A stretch of 40,697 nucleotides of DNA, taken from NCBI RefSeq assembly GCF_002582035.1, contig NZ_NUQE01000019.1, positions 34,298-74,994 of the forward strand, read 5' to 3'. This stretch comes from Bacillus pseudomycoides (lineage in GTDB: Bacteria > Bacillota > Bacilli > Bacillales > Bacillaceae_G). This document shows, piece by piece, positions 7,524 to 16,406 of this stretch (position 1 is its first letter; each line of letters begins with the position of its first letter). Position numbers and translations under genes: made by a program. The notes below the pieces were generated by a model. It ran no database searches, was not told the DNA's origin, and saw nothing but the letters and a program-made list of their open reading frames with translations.

Positions 7524-8357
7524 TTATTTGGAAAATAAAGATGTAACTGCTTCAACGATAAACAATTTTACCTTTGGTTCTTCTTCCGTTTCTTCCACTA
7601 CCTTCACGTGTTCTTCTTTTTGAATAGCACGCGGTTCCTCTTGCTTTACTTCTTCTTGTTTCTGTAATTCTTTCTCGACGCTGTTTTCGCGCACAGGTTT
7701 TGCTTTCACCTTTTGTTTAGGTGCAAGATTTGTCTCTTTCTTAGCTTTAAGAGATTGCTTTACTTCTTCTCTTACAACTTCCTTTTGCAAATAATCTTCT
7801 TCTATCTCGTCCTCATCAATTGTTTCTGCCTTTACAACATGCTCTTCTTTCTTCACAGCTGTACCACTAGAGAAATCTAAGAAACACATTGGGGGAAATA
7901 ACACGCACCACCAATTTGCACCTTCACCTTTACCAATTGTCACAAGTACCGCTTCATACTCTCCGGCTGGATAAATAAAGTTTCCATACAATTTCGTTGG
8001 AAATTTGATATGTTTATTAAACTGAACTGTAAAAGTTTCCTTACTGCCTTCTCGCTTCAACGTGTTCGCCACTGTTTGTTCAAGTTCTGGAATACGGCTT
8101 CGGATGATACGACGTGCGTCTTCAAACGATTTTAAATCTGCCACCCAGCTATCGATTTGTGCTTTCACTTCATCGCGCACTTTACGTTTTAACTCTTGAT
8201 CTTCCTTCGAATCACTATTAGCCAAAATACGTAATCGAATCGCTTCTTTAGGAATCACGACAGGTTCCTTTGCATCAACTTTCATATATCCAAAGTGCGC
8301 AACCATTTGTGCACCAATTAATAATAAAAGCAGATAAGCAATCGCTTGTTTTTTCAT
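7524..8357 (-). CDS. spoIIR: Stage II sporulation protein R
   Basis: A 277-residue forespore signalling protein, secreted across the forespore membrane, where it activates the SpoIIGA protease that processes pro-sigma-E in the mother cell. Residues 1-29 form a signal peptide or anchor. The conserved SpoIIR domain covers about 35-165, with RLRILANSDSKEDQELKRKVRD and a GGxGxNWWCVLFPP-type block (here GKGEGANWWCVLFPPMCF). From about residue 170 to 260 the protein is a highly charged Lys/Glu-rich tail, longer than in B. subtilis SpoIIR (224 residues). The ribosome binding site GGTGGAG precedes ATG. The family is under sigma-F in the forespore; I do not see a clean sigma-F promoter upstream. Confidence 0.93.
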   Translation of the reverse strand: MKKQAIAYLLLLLIGAQMVAHFGYMKVDAKEPVVIPKEAIRLRILANSDSKEDQELKRKVRDEVKAQIDSWVADLKSFEDARRIIRSRIPELEQTVANTLKREGSKETFTVQFNKHIKFPTKLYGNFIYPAGEYEAVLVTIGKGEGANWWCVLFPPMCFLDFSSGTAVKKEEHVVKAETIDEDEIEEDYLQKEVVREEVKQSLKAKKETNLAPKQKVKAKPVRENSVEKELQKQEEVKQEEPRAIQKEEHVKVVEETEEEPKVKLFIVEAVTSLFSK

Positions 8358-8562
8358 CCTATCTCCACCGCCCCTTCAGTAAAACAGTGTAGACAAGTTT
8401 TTTTCTTTCTAAACTACTAAATTCAGAATCTATTTGTTTTTTAGGTGATTATATAGATACAAATTGAAAAAAAACGGCATAAAAAACCTTTTCTTTTTAT
8501 ATGGACGGGAGCGCCTAGCCATGCATAGCAGTGGTCAGGGCCTTTTTCTGCCACGGACAAGA

Positions 8563-8608
8563 ATTAAAACAAAGGGAGAAAACGAGTGCGGGGCACTTTT
8601 TTCTCCCT
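8563..8608 (-). terminator. Terminator of the prfA-prmC operon
   Basis: AGGGAGAAAA (8573-8582) pairs with TTTTCTCCCT (8599-8608), and inside it AGTGC (8585-8589) pairs with GCACT (8593-8597). On the minus strand the stem is followed by UUUGUUUUAAUU (8572-8561). It lies about 160 bases after the prmC stop, with the repeat in between. Confidence 0.8.
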
Positions 8609-8643
8609 AGCAGCAACTTATATGCTGGAAAATTAAAATGGAT

Positions 8644-8762
8644 TTATCCCGCATTAACGGGCAGTAATACTCCCACCTCAAAATTCGGTGAAAGCCCGAT
8701 TGGTTCAACTAATAATTAGTGGGGGATGAAGAACCCCCCCACTGATTAAAGTTTCACTTTAT
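8644..8762 (-). repeat. Dispersed repeat family B, copy beside prmC
   Basis: Read on the minus strand it starts ATAAAGTGAAACTTTAATCA, has a GTGGGGG/CCCCCACT hairpin (8718-8742), ACCAATCGGGCTTTCACCGA, a TTTTGAGGTGGGAG block and ends ACTGCCCGTTAATGCGGGATAA. The same blocks recur at 13596-13747 and 40015-40121. It resembles the bcr repeats of the B. cereus group. Its border is 9 bases from the prmC stop. Confidence 0.7.
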
Positions 8763-8770
8763 ATAATCCA

Positions 8771-9619
8771 TTACATTTCCGCGAAGACCATACGATCTTT
8801 CCCGTTAATATCAAAGACCACTTCCACATGTGCATGTGGGAATGCTTCTTGCAGCAGGGCACACACATCTTCTCCTTGCCCTACACCTACTTCAAAGGCA
8901 ACAATCGCTTCTTCTTGCAAAACCTTTGGTAGCTCTTCCATAAAGCGTCTATAGAAATCAAGTCCATCTTCACCGCCAACAAGCGCACGCTTTGGCTCAT
9001 GCTCTTTCACAACCGAAGAAAGCCCCCTCCAATCTTCTTCTGGAATATAAGGAGGATTCGACACAACAACATCTAGCTTTTGCTTCGTTTCCTGAAACGG
9101 CGACAATAAATCACCGTGGTAGAACGTTACATTCGCCTCTAGTTCTGTTGCATTTTTCTGCGCCACTTCAATCGATTCTGGAGCAATATCGACTGTATAT
9201 ACATGTAAACGGGGATTTTCTAAAGAAAGTGTAATCGAAATTGCCCCGCTACCAGTGCCAATATCAGCCACATGCACGCCCTTATCTCCAAATTTACGGC
9301 GAATACGTGTTAATACGCCTAGCACAAGCTCCTCTGTTTCCGGTCTTGGAATTAGCACTTCCTCATTGACGAAAAATGGACGCCCATAAAACATTTCATA
9401 TCCAATTAAGTACTGAACAGGTATGCCTGCTACATGCTTGTGGATAAAGTCTGCAAAAATACGCTCTTGTTCTGCCGTTAATTCTTCACGCATGTTCATC
9501 ATTAAACCTGTTCGATTCGTCTTTAATACATGACAAAGGACAATTTCTCCCGCATTTTCATCTCGCCCATTTTCTTGTAAAAAAGAAGAAGCCCATTTCA
9601 GGGCTTCATAGACACGCAT
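8771..9619 (-). CDS. prmC: Peptide chain release factor N5-glutamine methyltransferase
   Basis: A 282-residue SAM-dependent methyltransferase (HemK/PrmC) that methylates the Gln of the GGQ motif in release factors RF1 and RF2. Residues 1-85 are the helical N-terminal domain. The Rossmann domain has VADIGTGSGAISI near residue 116 and the diagnostic catalytic NPPY motif (VSNPPYIPEEDWRG near residue 187). Its start ATG overlaps the TAA stop of prfA by one base, so the two are translationally coupled, enzyme with its substrate. Confidence 0.95.
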   Translation of the reverse strand: MRVYEALKWASSFLQENGRDENAGEIVLCHVLKTNRTGLMMNMREELTAEQERIFADFIHKHVAGIPVQYLIGYEMFYGRPFFVNEEVLIPRPETEELVLGVLTRIRRKFGDKGVHVADIGTGSGAISITLSLENPRLHVYTVDIAPESIEVAQKNATELEANVTFYHGDLLSPFQETKQKLDVVVSNPPYIPEEDWRGLSSVVKEHEPKRALVGGEDGLDFYRRFMEELPKVLQEEAIVAFEVGVGQGEDVCALLQEAFPHAHVEVVFDINGKDRMVFAEM

Positions 9620-10686
9620 TACTCAGCTGCCTCCATCTTTTGCGCCTGATCTTCCATCACTAAGGCATTGATGAAATCATCTAACTTACCTTGTAAGATT
9701 TGATCCAGCTTCTGAATCGTTAAACCGATTCGATGGTCTGTAACACGATTTTGCGGGAAGTTGTACGTACGAATACGCTCAGAACGGTCTCCCGTACCAA
9801 CAGCTTGTTTACGGTTTTGATCGTACTCAGCTTGCGCTTCTTGTCTAAACTTATCATAAACACGTGCACGTAATACTTTCATTGCTTTTTCTTTATTCTT
9901 AATTTGTGACTTTTCATCCTGACAAGAAACAACTACACCAGTCGGTAAATGCGTTAAACGTACCGCTGACATCGTTGTATTAACACTTTGTCCACCAGGA
10001 CCACTAGAAGCAAACGTATCCACACGAACATCTTTTTCATGAATAGCGATTTCTACTTCTTCTGCTTCCGGTAATACAGCTACAGTTGCTGTAGAAGTAT
10101 GGATACGTCCTCCAGATTCTGTTTCCGGAACACGTTGCACACGGTGCGCACCATTTTCAAATTTCAACTTTGCAAAAGCGCCTTTACCGTTGATCATAAA
10201 GATAATTTCTTTATATCCACCTAGTTCTGTATAGCTCGCTTCGATAATTTCAGTCTTCCAACCTTGCACCTCAGCATAACGGCTATACATACGGTATAAA
10301 TCACCAGCAAATAATGCCGCTTCATCACCACCAGCAGCACCACGAACCTCTACGATAACGTTCTTATCATCATTCGGGTCCTTTGGAACAAGTAAAATTT
10401 TCAGACGCTCTGATAATTCCTTCTCTTGTCTCTCTAGCTCAGACACTTCTTCTTTTACCATTTCACGCATGTCAGCATCTAACTTCTCTTCTAACATCGC
10501 TTTTGCATCTCTTAATTGTTCACGAGCATCTTTATACTCACGGTACACCTCTACCGTCTCTTGTATATCAGATTGTTCTTTTGAATACTCACGAAGTTTG
10601 TTTGAATCACTTATAATCTCTGGATCACTTAAAAGCTCGTTTAACTTCTCATAACGGTCTTCTACAGCTTGCAAACGATCTAACAC
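9619..10686 (-). CDS. prfA: Peptide chain release factor 1 (RF1)
   Basis: A 355-residue class I release factor that reads UAA and UAG and releases the peptide in the ribosome. The GGQ motif ([12 protein letters not shown]) is present near residue 230, and the RF1 type is confirmed by the PxT-class recognition loop in the central domain and by length. The start is GTG at 10684-10686, since GAGGTG lies 6 bases before it; the ATG three codons upstream at 10693-10695 directly abuts the ribosome binding site. It is followed without gap by prmC. The upstream gap to tdk holds a family A repeat. Confidence 0.95.
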   Translation of the reverse strand: MLDRLQAVEDRYEKLNELLSDPEIISDSNKLREYSKEQSDIQETVEVYREYKDAREQLRDAKAMLEEKLDADMREMVKEEVSELERQEKELSERLKILLVPKDPNDDKNVIVEVRGAAGGDEAALFAGDLYRMYSRYAEVQGWKTEIIEASYTELGGYKEIIFMINGKGAFAKLKFENGAHRVQRVPETESGGRIHTSTATVAVLPEAEEVEIAIHEKDVRVDTFASSGPGGQSVNTTMSAVRLTHLPTGVVVSCQDEKSQIKNKEKAMKVLRARVYDKFRQEAQAEYDQNRKQAVGTGDRSERIRTYNFPQNRVTDHRIGLTIQKLDQILQGKLDDFINALVMEDQAQKMEAAE

Positions 10687-10765
10687 AACATTCACCTCAA
10701 CATCCTAGTCTCTAATCTAATACAAATAGTATATGGTACATAACAAAAAAAACGCAAATTATATT

Positions 10766-10921
10766 TAAAAGTGGAGGAGGCTCGCTCATTTCTGACCAGC
10801 TAAGGTTCTTTCACACAGAAGATGCTTTTTATCTTCTCGTGCGGAAGAACCTTAGACGCGAAGAGCTTGCCGCCGGAACTAGATATATCTAAAAGCGGAG
10901 GCGGCTCATTCAGCCCCTACG
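10766..10921 (+). repeat. Dispersed repeat family A, copy 2 plus a partial third copy
   Basis: A full element starts TAAAAGTGGAGGAGGCTCGC at 10766. Its core is a long hairpin with perfect 11-bp arms, CTAAGGTTCTT (10800-10810) and AAGAACCTTAG (10845-10855), plus an inner AGAAGAT/ATCTTCT stem. A second copy starts TAAAAGCGGAGGCGGCTCAT at 10890 and breaks off at about 10921, next to the tdk terminator. Both match the element at 5064. Confidence 0.7.
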
Positions 10922-10929
10922 CATTTTCT

Positions 10930-10956
10930 AAAAAAACCCGCCTTATGTAGCGAGTT
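10930..10956 (-). terminator. Terminator of tdk
   Basis: On the minus strand AACUCGC (10956-10950) pairs with GCGGGUU (10941-10935) with one G-U pair, followed by a U run (10936-10930). It starts 2 bases after the tdk stop. Confidence 0.8.
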
Positions 10957-10957
10957 T

Positions 10958-11542
10958 TTATCTCTGTTTAATTGGCAAAGCATGACAATGACGACAACGT
11001 GGTTCATATGATTCTGATGCACCAACCAAGATAATTGGATCATCAAAAGAAGCTGGTTCCCCATCAATTAAACGTTGCGTACGACTTGCAGGAGATCCGC
11101 ATTCAGCACATACTGCCTGCAATTTTGTTACATGCTCCGCAATTGCCATAAGCTGAGGAACTTGTCCAAATGGTAGACCACGGAAATCTTGGTCTAAACC
11201 AGCAACAATTACACGATAGCCGCGGTTTGCCAATTCTTGCACCACTTCCACAATGTCCCCATCAAAAAATTGTACTTCATCAATTGCTATAACATCCATA
11301 TCTTCCGTTACATGCTCAAACATCTCTTTTGAAGCCGTAACAGGAACTGCTCTTACCTTCAATCCATTATGAGACACGACATCTTCTTCACTATAACGAT
11401 TATCAATGCACGGTTTAAATACGATTGCATTTTGCTTGGCAAATTGCGTACGGCGTATACGGCGGATGAGCTCTTCTGATTTCCCTGAAAACATGCTTCC
11501 GCAAATCACTTCAATCCAACCGTTTTGATTTATTACGTACAT
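10958..11542 (-). CDS. tdk: Thymidine kinase
   Basis: A 194-residue type II (TK1-like) thymidine kinase that phosphorylates thymidine in the salvage pathway. The P-loop GSMFSGKS is at residues 15-22, the DEVQFF motif near 90, and four zinc-binding Cys/His residues appear as CAEC and CRHC in the C-terminal lasso domain. ATG at 11540-11542 is preferred over the ATG six codons upstream because AAGGAGGAG lies 5 bases before it. It is transcribed as a single gene after rpmE2 and before prfA. Confidence 0.93.
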   Translation of the reverse strand: MYVINQNGWIEVICGSMFSGKSEELIRRIRRTQFAKQNAIVFKPCIDNRYSEEDVVSHNGLKVRAVPVTASKEMFEHVTEDMDVIAIDEVQFFDGDIVEVVQELANRGYRVIVAGLDQDFRGLPFGQVPQLMAIAEHVTKLQAVCAECGSPASRTQRLIDGEPASFDDPIILVGASESYEPRCRHCHALPIKQR

Positions 11543-11602
11543 AAGAGCTCCTCCTTTCATCTACTTATTCTTACTCTAAGTAGGTAAAGGTTTATATTTT
11601 CG

Positions 11603-11639
11603 CAAAAAAAACAGACAAGCGGATATATACACTTGCCTG
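11603..11639 (-). terminator. Terminator of rpmE2
   Basis: On the minus strand CAGGCAAG (11639-11632) pairs with CUUGUCUG (11619-11612) with one G-U pair and a 12-base loop, followed by a U run (11611-11603). Confidence 0.8.
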
Positions 11640-11653
11640 CTTTATGTTTGTTA

Positions 11654-11899
11654 TTACTTAAGGCCGTATTTCTTGTTGAAGCGATCAACACGTCCGTCTG
11701 CAGTAGCAAACTTCTGACGTCCTGTGTAGAATGGGTGAGAATCAGAACTGATCTCGATTTTTAATAATGGATAAGTGTTACCATCTTCCCACTCGACAGT
11801 TTCGTTAGAACCTTTTGTAGATCCGCTTAAGAATTTGAAGCCTGTGTTAGTATCCATAAACACAACTTTTTTGTAACCTGGATGGATTCCTGCTTTCAT
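11654..11899 (-). CDS. rpmE2: Ribosomal protein L31, type B (zinc-independent form)
   Basis: An 81-residue large-subunit ribosomal protein. It begins [18 protein letters not shown] and ends in the conserved [11 protein letters not shown]. It lacks the CxxC zinc-ribbon motif, so it is the C-minus type B form. ATG at 11897-11899 is used because AAGGAG lies 9 bases upstream; the ATG three codons earlier overlaps that site. In B. subtilis the gene next to rho is the zinc-binding form rpmE, while the C-minus form (ytiA) is elsewhere and under Zur. No Zur-like palindrome is seen here. A sigma-A promoter (11996-12024) and a 90-base structured leader precede the gene. Confidence 0.93.
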   Translation of the reverse strand: MKAGIHPGYKKVVFMDTNTGFKFLSGSTKGSNETVEWEDGNTYPLLKIEISSDSHPFYTGRQKFATADGRVDRFNKKYGLK

Positions 11900-11989
11900 T
11901 CTTTTCATCTCCTTCCGCCCTGAGTCATTTTCGAAACAGAGTTTTTTCATCGTTAGCTGCAACCACAACTATAATGATGAAACACACAT
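11900..11989 (-). ncRNA. Structured leader of rpmE2 (candidate L31 autoregulatory leader)
   Basis: From the predicted start near 11989 the RNA forms an outer stem GUUUCAUC with GAUGAAA and inside it UAGUUG with CAGCUA, a perfect 6-bp pair with one G-U. A second stem joins CUCUG with CAGGG just before AAGGAG, placing the ribosome binding site next to it. L31 leaders have been described in Firmicutes; a match to that family is an inference from gene and layout. Confidence 0.4.
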
Positions 11990-11995
11990 GATGAA

Positions 11996-12024
11996 ATTAT
12001 AACAAGGCTATCTGCATTTTGCAA
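11996..12024 (-). promoter_or_regulatory. Sigma-A promoter of rpmE2
   Basis: On the minus strand TTGCAA (12024-12019), a 17-base spacer and a consensus TATAAT (12001-11996). It lies between the rho stop and the rpmE2 leader. Confidence 0.75.
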
Positions 12025-12040
12025 CTACCTGTTTTTAGCA

Positions 12041-13312
12041 TTACTTCATCGCGACATATCTCTTTGAATCTTCAGGGATATTTTTTAGAAATTCTTCATT
12101 TGTCTTCGTTTGACGCAACTTGCGTAAGAAGCTTTCTATAAAGTCTGGTGTATCTCTCATCGTTTTGCGAATACCCCATAACTTGTCTAAATGCTCTTTT
12201 GGAATTAATAGATCTTCTTTGCGTGTACCAGAACGACGCATATCAATAGCTGGGAAAATACGACGTTCTGCTAAAGAACGATCTAAGTGCAGCTCCATAT
12301 TTCCTGTTCCTTTGAACTCTTCATAAATGACATCATCCATACGAGACCCTGTGTCAACAAGAGCCGTTGCTAAAATTGTTAAACTACCGCCCTCTTCAAT
12401 ATTACGAGCCGCTCCAAAAAAGCGCTTTGGTCGATGGAATGCCGCTGGATCAATACCACCTGACAACGTACGTCCACTTGGTGGAATCACAAGGTTGTAG
12501 GCACGCGCTAAACGGGTAATACTATCCATTAAAATGATAACGTCTTTTTTATGCTCAACAAGACGCATTGCACGCTCTAGTACAAGCTCAGCCACTTTAA
12601 TATGATTTTCTGGAACTTCATCAAAAGTAGAACTTACAACATCACCTTTTACAGAACGCTCAATATCTGTTACTTCCTCTGGGCGTTCATCAATTAAAAG
12701 TACAATTAGTTCTGCTTCTGGATGATTCGTTGTAACGCTGTGAGCAATCTCTTTTAACAGCATCGTTTTACCAGCCTTTGGAGGCGCAACAATTAGACCA
12801 CGTTGACCAAACCCAACTGGTGCAATTAAATCCATGATGCGTGTTGATAATTTCTTCGTTTCCGTCTCCAATTTCATTTGACGATTTGGATATAACGGTG
12901 TTAACGCAGGGAAATGCACACGTTCTTTTGCTGATTCTGGATCATCCCCATTGACTGCTTCAACTTGCAACAATCCAAAATAACGTTCATTTTCTTTCGG
13001 AGGTCGCACTTTACCAGAAACTTTGTCTCCATTACGCAAATCGAAACGACGAATTTGCGAAGCTGAAATATAAATATCTTCAGAACTCGGAGAATAGTTG
13101 ATTGGACGTAAAAATCCAAATCCTTCTGATTGAATAATTTCAAGTACACCTTCCATGAAAAAGAAACCTTCTTTTTCTGCTCGCGCTTTTAAAATCGCAA
13201 AAATTAACTCTTTCTTTGTTAATTTGCTGTAATAGGAAATCTTAAATTCTTTCGCAAGCTCATATAACTCTTTTAATTTCATGTTCTCTAAAGCTGAAAT
13301 TGTTAAATTCAT
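12041..13312 (-). CDS. rho: Transcription termination factor Rho
   Basis: A 423-residue hexameric RNA helicase that ends transcription at Rho-dependent sites. Residues 1-47 are the Rho N-terminal helical domain, about 50-120 the cold-shock-like RNA-binding domain (GFGFLR, then [15 protein letters not shown]), and 130-400 the RecA-type ATPase with Walker A APPKAGKT near residue 177, Walker [15 protein letters not shown] and the Q/R-loop region. The first ATG is used although the upstream ribosome binding site (GTGGTGTC) is weak. The gene stands apart from glpX by 426 bases that include repeats. Confidence 0.96.
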   Translation of the reverse strand: MNLTISALENMKLKELYELAKEFKISYYSKLTKKELIFAILKARAEKEGFFFMEGVLEIIQSEGFGFLRPINYSPSSEDIYISASQIRRFDLRNGDKVSGKVRPPKENERYFGLLQVEAVNGDDPESAKERVHFPALTPLYPNRQMKLETETKKLSTRIMDLIAPVGFGQRGLIVAPPKAGKTMLLKEIAHSVTTNHPEAELIVLLIDERPEEVTDIERSVKGDVVSSTFDEVPENHIKVAELVLERAMRLVEHKKDVIILMDSITRLARAYNLVIPPSGRTLSGGIDPAAFHRPKRFFGAARNIEEGGSLTILATALVDTGSRMDDVIYEEFKGTGNMELHLDRSLAERRIFPAIDMRRSGTRKEDLLIPKEHLDKLWGIRKTMRDTPDFIESFLRKLRQTKTNEEFLKNIPEDSKRYVAMK

Positions 13313-13738
13313 TCAGACACCACACTTTGATATTATTCTATTTTCACATGGGTAAGGAAAATTATGGAAGGCAAATACATAATAATGAAAGGCAATAAAT
13401 ACAAGTAGGGTAATATTCACTATTGTAACCCTTTTACCTCATTTTAATCAATACGTTGGAAGACAAATACAAGAAGCGAAGACAAGGAAATTTGTCTTCG
13501 CTCTACCTATCTTTTACACGCTTTTTATTTTATCACGATTGGTGAAAGCTTTCCATTAGCAAGAGATAAAACCTTCCCCCAATGGAAGTTTCACTTTATC
13601 CCGCTACTTTCGGGCAGTACCCCGCCTCAAAATTCTGCGTAGTCAAAGAAGATCGGTGGGAGATAACTGCCCATAAGAGCCCGATTGGTGAAAGCTTTCC
13701 GTTAGTGGGGGGATAAAGCACCCCCACTAATGGAAGTT
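13313..13738. other. Gene-free stretch between rho and glpX
   Basis: This region holds the rho leader with three imperfect direct repeats (13364-13380, 13385-13405, 13456-13473), a strong hairpin that probably ends the glpX transcript (13475-13502), a truncated family B repeat (13536-13599) and a full family B repeat (13596-13747) that reaches into the glpX stop codon. No clear rho promoter with both boxes was found. Confidence 0.6.
13475..13502 (-). terminator. Hairpin downstream of glpX, probable terminator
   Basis: AGCGAAGACAA (13475-13485) and TTGTCTTCGCT (13492-13502) are perfect 11-bp arms with a 6-base loop. On the minus strand the following bases are UCUUGUAUUUGU, a broken U run. It lies about 240 bases after glpX, past the repeats. 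Confidence 0.55.
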
Positions 13739-13747
13739 TTACTTTAT
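13536..13747 (-). repeat. Tandem family B repeats: one truncated, one full
   Basis: The full element (13596-13747) has the family B blocks: ATAAAGTAAAACTTCCATTA at the glpX end, GTGGGGG/CCCCCAC hairpin arms, ACCAATCGGGCTCTTATGGG, TTTTGAGG and CGGGATAAA. It carries an extra TGGGCAGTTATCTCCCACCG segment that other copies lack. A truncated copy (13536-13599) is joined to it head to tail and repeats the GATTGGTGAAAGCTTTCC block. The element's edge supplies the last codons and the stop of glpX. Confidence 0.7.
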
Positions 13748-14704
13748 AACTAAATTTGGTTTCTTGCTTAAACTGTGACGCCCGTCAACAAAACGAACTG
13801 TTCCAGATTTCGCACGCATAACAAGGGAGTGTGTTGTACCGGTACTGCCTTTAAATTGAACGCCGCGCAGTAATTCTCCGTCCGTAACACCTGTTGCCGC
13901 AAAGATTGCATCGTCACCTCTTACCAAATCTTCCATACGAAGAATGCGGTTAATATCATTAATGCCCATCTTTTTACAACGCTCTAATTCTGCATCATTT
14001 TGCGGAAGAAGCTTTCCTTGAATTTCTCCGCCTAAACATTTTAATGCAACAGCTGCTAGTACCCCTTCAGGTGCACCGCCAGATCCGAATAAAATATCAA
14101 CGCCTGTACGATCGAATGCTGTGTTGATTGCACCAGCTACATCACCATCGTTAATTAACTTGATGCGAGCTCCCGCTTTACGGATTTCCTCAATAATTGC
14201 TTGGTGACGTGGTCTGTTTAGAATCGTTGCTACAACATCTTCAATGTCCTTGTTTTTTGCTTTTGCAACAGCGCGTAAATTATCAATAACTGGTGCATTA
14301 ATATCGACAGCGCCAACCGCTTCTGGGCCAACTGCAATTTTCTCCATATACATATCAGGTGCATGCAGTAAATTTCCATGGTCTGCTACCGCAATAACAG
14401 CTAATGCATTCCATCCTCCTGCTGCAACAATATTTGTTCCTTCTAACGGATCAACCGCTACATCAACACGTGGACCATATCCAGTGCCTAATTTTTCCCC
14501 AATATATAGCATCGGCGCTTCATCCATTTCCCCTTCGCCAATTACCACGGTTCCTTTCATTGGTACTGTATCAAATACGTCGCGCATTGCTGACGTTGCT
14601 GCACCATCTGCTTCATCTTTCTTACCGAGTCCCATCCAGCGCGCAGATGATAAAGCTGCAGCCTCTGTTACACGTACTAATTCCATAGATAAACTTCTTT
14701 CCAT
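13739..14704 (-). CDS. glpX: Fructose-1,6-bisphosphatase class II
   Basis: A 321-residue metal-dependent phosphatase that converts fructose 1,6-bisphosphate to fructose 6-phosphate in gluconeogenesis. Motifs for metal and substrate binding are [11 protein letters not shown] (near residue 57), [10 protein letters not shown] (near 81) and [13 protein letters not shown] (near 205). The ribosome binding site AAGGAGAGGG is strong. It lies 150 bases after murA2, with a perfect GAAA-loop hairpin between. The final codons (Ile-Lys-stop) lie inside the border of a family B repeat, so its last residues may differ from relatives without the insertion. Confidence 0.94.
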   Translation of the reverse strand: MERSLSMELVRVTEAAALSSARWMGLGKKDEADGAATSAMRDVFDTVPMKGTVVIGEGEMDEAPMLYIGEKLGTGYGPRVDVAVDPLEGTNIVAAGGWNALAVIAVADHGNLLHAPDMYMEKIAVGPEAVGAVDINAPVIDNLRAVAKAKNKDIEDVVATILNRPRHQAIIEEIRKAGARIKLINDGDVAGAINTAFDRTGVDILFGSGGAPEGVLAAVALKCLGGEIQGKLLPQNDAELERCKKMGINDINRILRMEDLVRGDDAIFAATGVTDGELLRGVQFKGSTGTTHSLVMRAKSGTVRFVDGRHSLSKKPNLVIK

Positions 14705-14749
14705 AATAATCCCTCTCCTTTAAGCCGTAATATTTATGTCATACTAACC

Positions 14750-14773
14750 AGTGGGGGATGAAAATCCCCCACT
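14750..14773 (-). repeat. Isolated family B hairpin between murA2 and glpX
   Basis: AGTGGGGGAT (14750-14759) and ATCCCCCACT (14764-14773) are perfect 10-bp arms around a GAAA loop on the plus strand (UUUC on the minus-strand RNA). The same hairpin is the central part of family B repeats. There is no U run, so it is more likely a repeat remnant or mRNA stabiliser than a terminator. Confidence 0.55.
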
Positions 14774-14854
14774 TAACTTCCAATAAAATTTTTATCTTAT
14801 GCCGTTTTTACTTACACTTTATACACGTATATCACTCTACGCACGTAAAGCTCT

Positions 14855-16144
14855 TTATGCATTTTTCATCTGTTCAATCTCTTGGCCTGTCATTTTTTCA
14901 CGCCAGATTTTTGCTCCAAGACCTCGAAGCTTGTCTTCTAAATTTTCATATCCACGATCAATATGCTCTAATCCTGTAACTTCTGTGATCCCTTCTGCCA
15001 TTAAGCCTGCAATTACAAGAGCAGCTCCTGCGCGTAAATCACTCGCTTTTACTTTAGCTCCTTGCAGCGAAGCAGGGCCTGTTACGATAGCAGAACGACC
15101 TTCCACTTTAATTTGCGCATTCATTCTTCTTAACTCATCTATATGTTTAAAACGCGCGCCGTAAATGGTATCTGTTACAACTGCCGTTCCATTCGCCTTC
15201 GTTAATAACGCCGTAAATGGTTGCTGTAAATCAGTCGGAAACCCTGGATATACGAGTGTTTTTACATCTACCATTTTTAGCTGGCGATTCCCATTCACCA
15301 CAATTTGATCATCGCATGTATCTACTTTTACACCCATTTCTCGAAGCTTAGCCGTTATGGATTCTAAATGCTGCGGAATGACATTATCAACTGTAACTTC
15401 ACCGCCAGAAGCTGCGCCCAAAATCATATATGTTCCAGCTTCAATGCGATCAGGAATAATAGAATGGTAACAACCATGAAGCGATTCAACACCATCAATA
15501 CGAATTACGTCTGTTCCTGCTCCTTTAATACGAGCACCCATACTTGTAAGAAGCGTCGCTACATCAATAATTTCTGGTTCCTTCGCTGCATTTTCAATTA
15601 CTGTTCTACCTTTTGCACGCACTGCAGCAAGCATAATATTAATTGTCGCACCTACGCTGACAACATCTAAATAAATACGCGCTCCCCGCAATTCATCCGC
15701 ACGTAAATATATCGCACCTTGCTCATTTGTTACATGTGCTCCAAGTGCTTCAAATCCCTTAATATGCTGATCAATTGGCCTTGGTCCTAGATGACATCCA
15801 CCAGGAAGTCCAATTACTGCTTTTTTGAAACGGCCAAGCATTGCTCCCATTAAATAATAGGAAGCACGCAGTTTTTTTACCTTTCCATTTGGAAGAGGCA
15901 TGCCTACCATTTTAGAAGGATCAATTGTCATTTCTTCATCTTGATGATATGTGACAGTCCCACCAATTTCCCCTAATAAATCACCTAGTATTTTCACATC
16001 AGAAATATTCGGCACACCACCGATTGTAACTGGTGTTTCTGCTAAAATGGTCGCTGGAATGAGCGCAACAGCACTATTTTTCGCACCACTTACACGAATC
16101 GAACCTTGCAAAGGCACACCGCCTTCAATCAGCAACTTGTCCAT
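14855..16144 (-). CDS. murA2: UDP-N-acetylglucosamine 1-carboxyvinyltransferase (second MurA)
   Basis: A 429-residue enzyme that transfers enolpyruvate from PEP to UDP-GlcNAc, the first committed step of peptidoglycan synthesis and the target of fosfomycin. Catalytic Cys117 lies in [11 protein letters not shown] and Lys22 in SGAKNSA. Its place between fba and glpX matches B. subtilis murAB (murZ), the second of two MurA paralogues in Firmicutes. The ribosome binding site AAGGGGG precedes ATG. The upstream 262 bases contain a 6-bp ATACGT inverted repeat (16217-16234) of unknown use. Confidence 0.93.
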   Translation of the reverse strand: MDKLLIEGGVPLQGSIRVSGAKNSAVALIPATILAETPVTIGGVPNISDVKILGDLLGEIGGTVTYHQDEEMTIDPSKMVGMPLPNGKVKKLRASYYLMGAMLGRFKKAVIGLPGGCHLGPRPIDQHIKGFEALGAHVTNEQGAIYLRADELRGARIYLDVVSVGATINIMLAAVRAKGRTVIENAAKEPEIIDVATLLTSMGARIKGAGTDVIRIDGVESLHGCYHSIIPDRIEAGTYMILGAASGGEVTVDNVIPQHLESITAKLREMGVKVDTCDDQIVVNGNRQLKMVDVKTLVYPGFPTDLQQPFTALLTKANGTAVVTDTIYGARFKHIDELRRMNAQIKVEGRSAIVTGPASLQGAKVKASDLRAGAALVIAGLMAEGITEVTGLEHIDRGYENLEDKLRGLGAKIWREKMTGQEIEQMKNA

Positions 16145-16357
16145 TTTGAACCCCCTTCTTGTGAATCTACCTACCGCTCCAGCCCCCCACTACAGCGGAC
16201 GATTTCACAACTTCGGATACGTTTTTACACGTATGAGTATATCCATGCTATTCGTTTCCTCTATTTTTACACAATTATAAAAATATTTCCTTTCAAATGC
16301 CTTAACAAGTAGAAAATTATTTATCCCATATAATGTTCACGCTTTCATTATACAACG

Positions 16358-16390
16358 AAACGAAACCGTCTAAAAGGCTAGACGGTTTCT
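16358..16390 (-). terminator. Terminator of fba
   Basis: On the minus strand GAAACCGUCUAG (16390-16379) pairs with its complement UUAGACGGUUUC (16373-16362), an 11-bp stem, followed by GUUUCGUUGU, a partly interrupted U run. It starts 17 bases after the fba stop. Confidence 0.7.
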
Positions 16391-16406
16391 AAAAACATTT
16401 TTAGAA

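Larger units (their letters stand above)
8358..8770. other. Gene-free stretch between spoIIR and prmC
   Basis: These 413 bases hold the AT-rich upstream region of spoIIR (8358-8500), a short GC-rich segment (8505-8560) that I cannot assign, the terminator of prfA-prmC (8573-8608) and a family B repeat (8644-8762). A 62-codon open frame on the plus strand runs through terminator and repeat and is not a gene. Confidence 0.6.

Noticed and set aside
8531-8719. 62-codon plus-strand frame in the spoIIR-prmC gap
   Set aside because: It runs through a terminator stem and a dispersed repeat and has no ribosome binding site.
9439-9447. Exact DnaA box inside prmC
   Set aside because: It is single, with no neighbouring boxes, and is expected by chance and codon use.
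10684-10695. ATG at 10693-10695 as the prfA start
   Set aside because: The GAGGTG site directly abuts this ATG; the GTG three codons downstream has normal spacing and starts the conserved [11 protein letters not shown].
13536-13747. Repeated blocks considered as a CRISPR or insertion sequence remnant
   Set aside because: Spacing is irregular, no transposase or cas gene is near, and the same blocks recur as single units elsewhere in the window.
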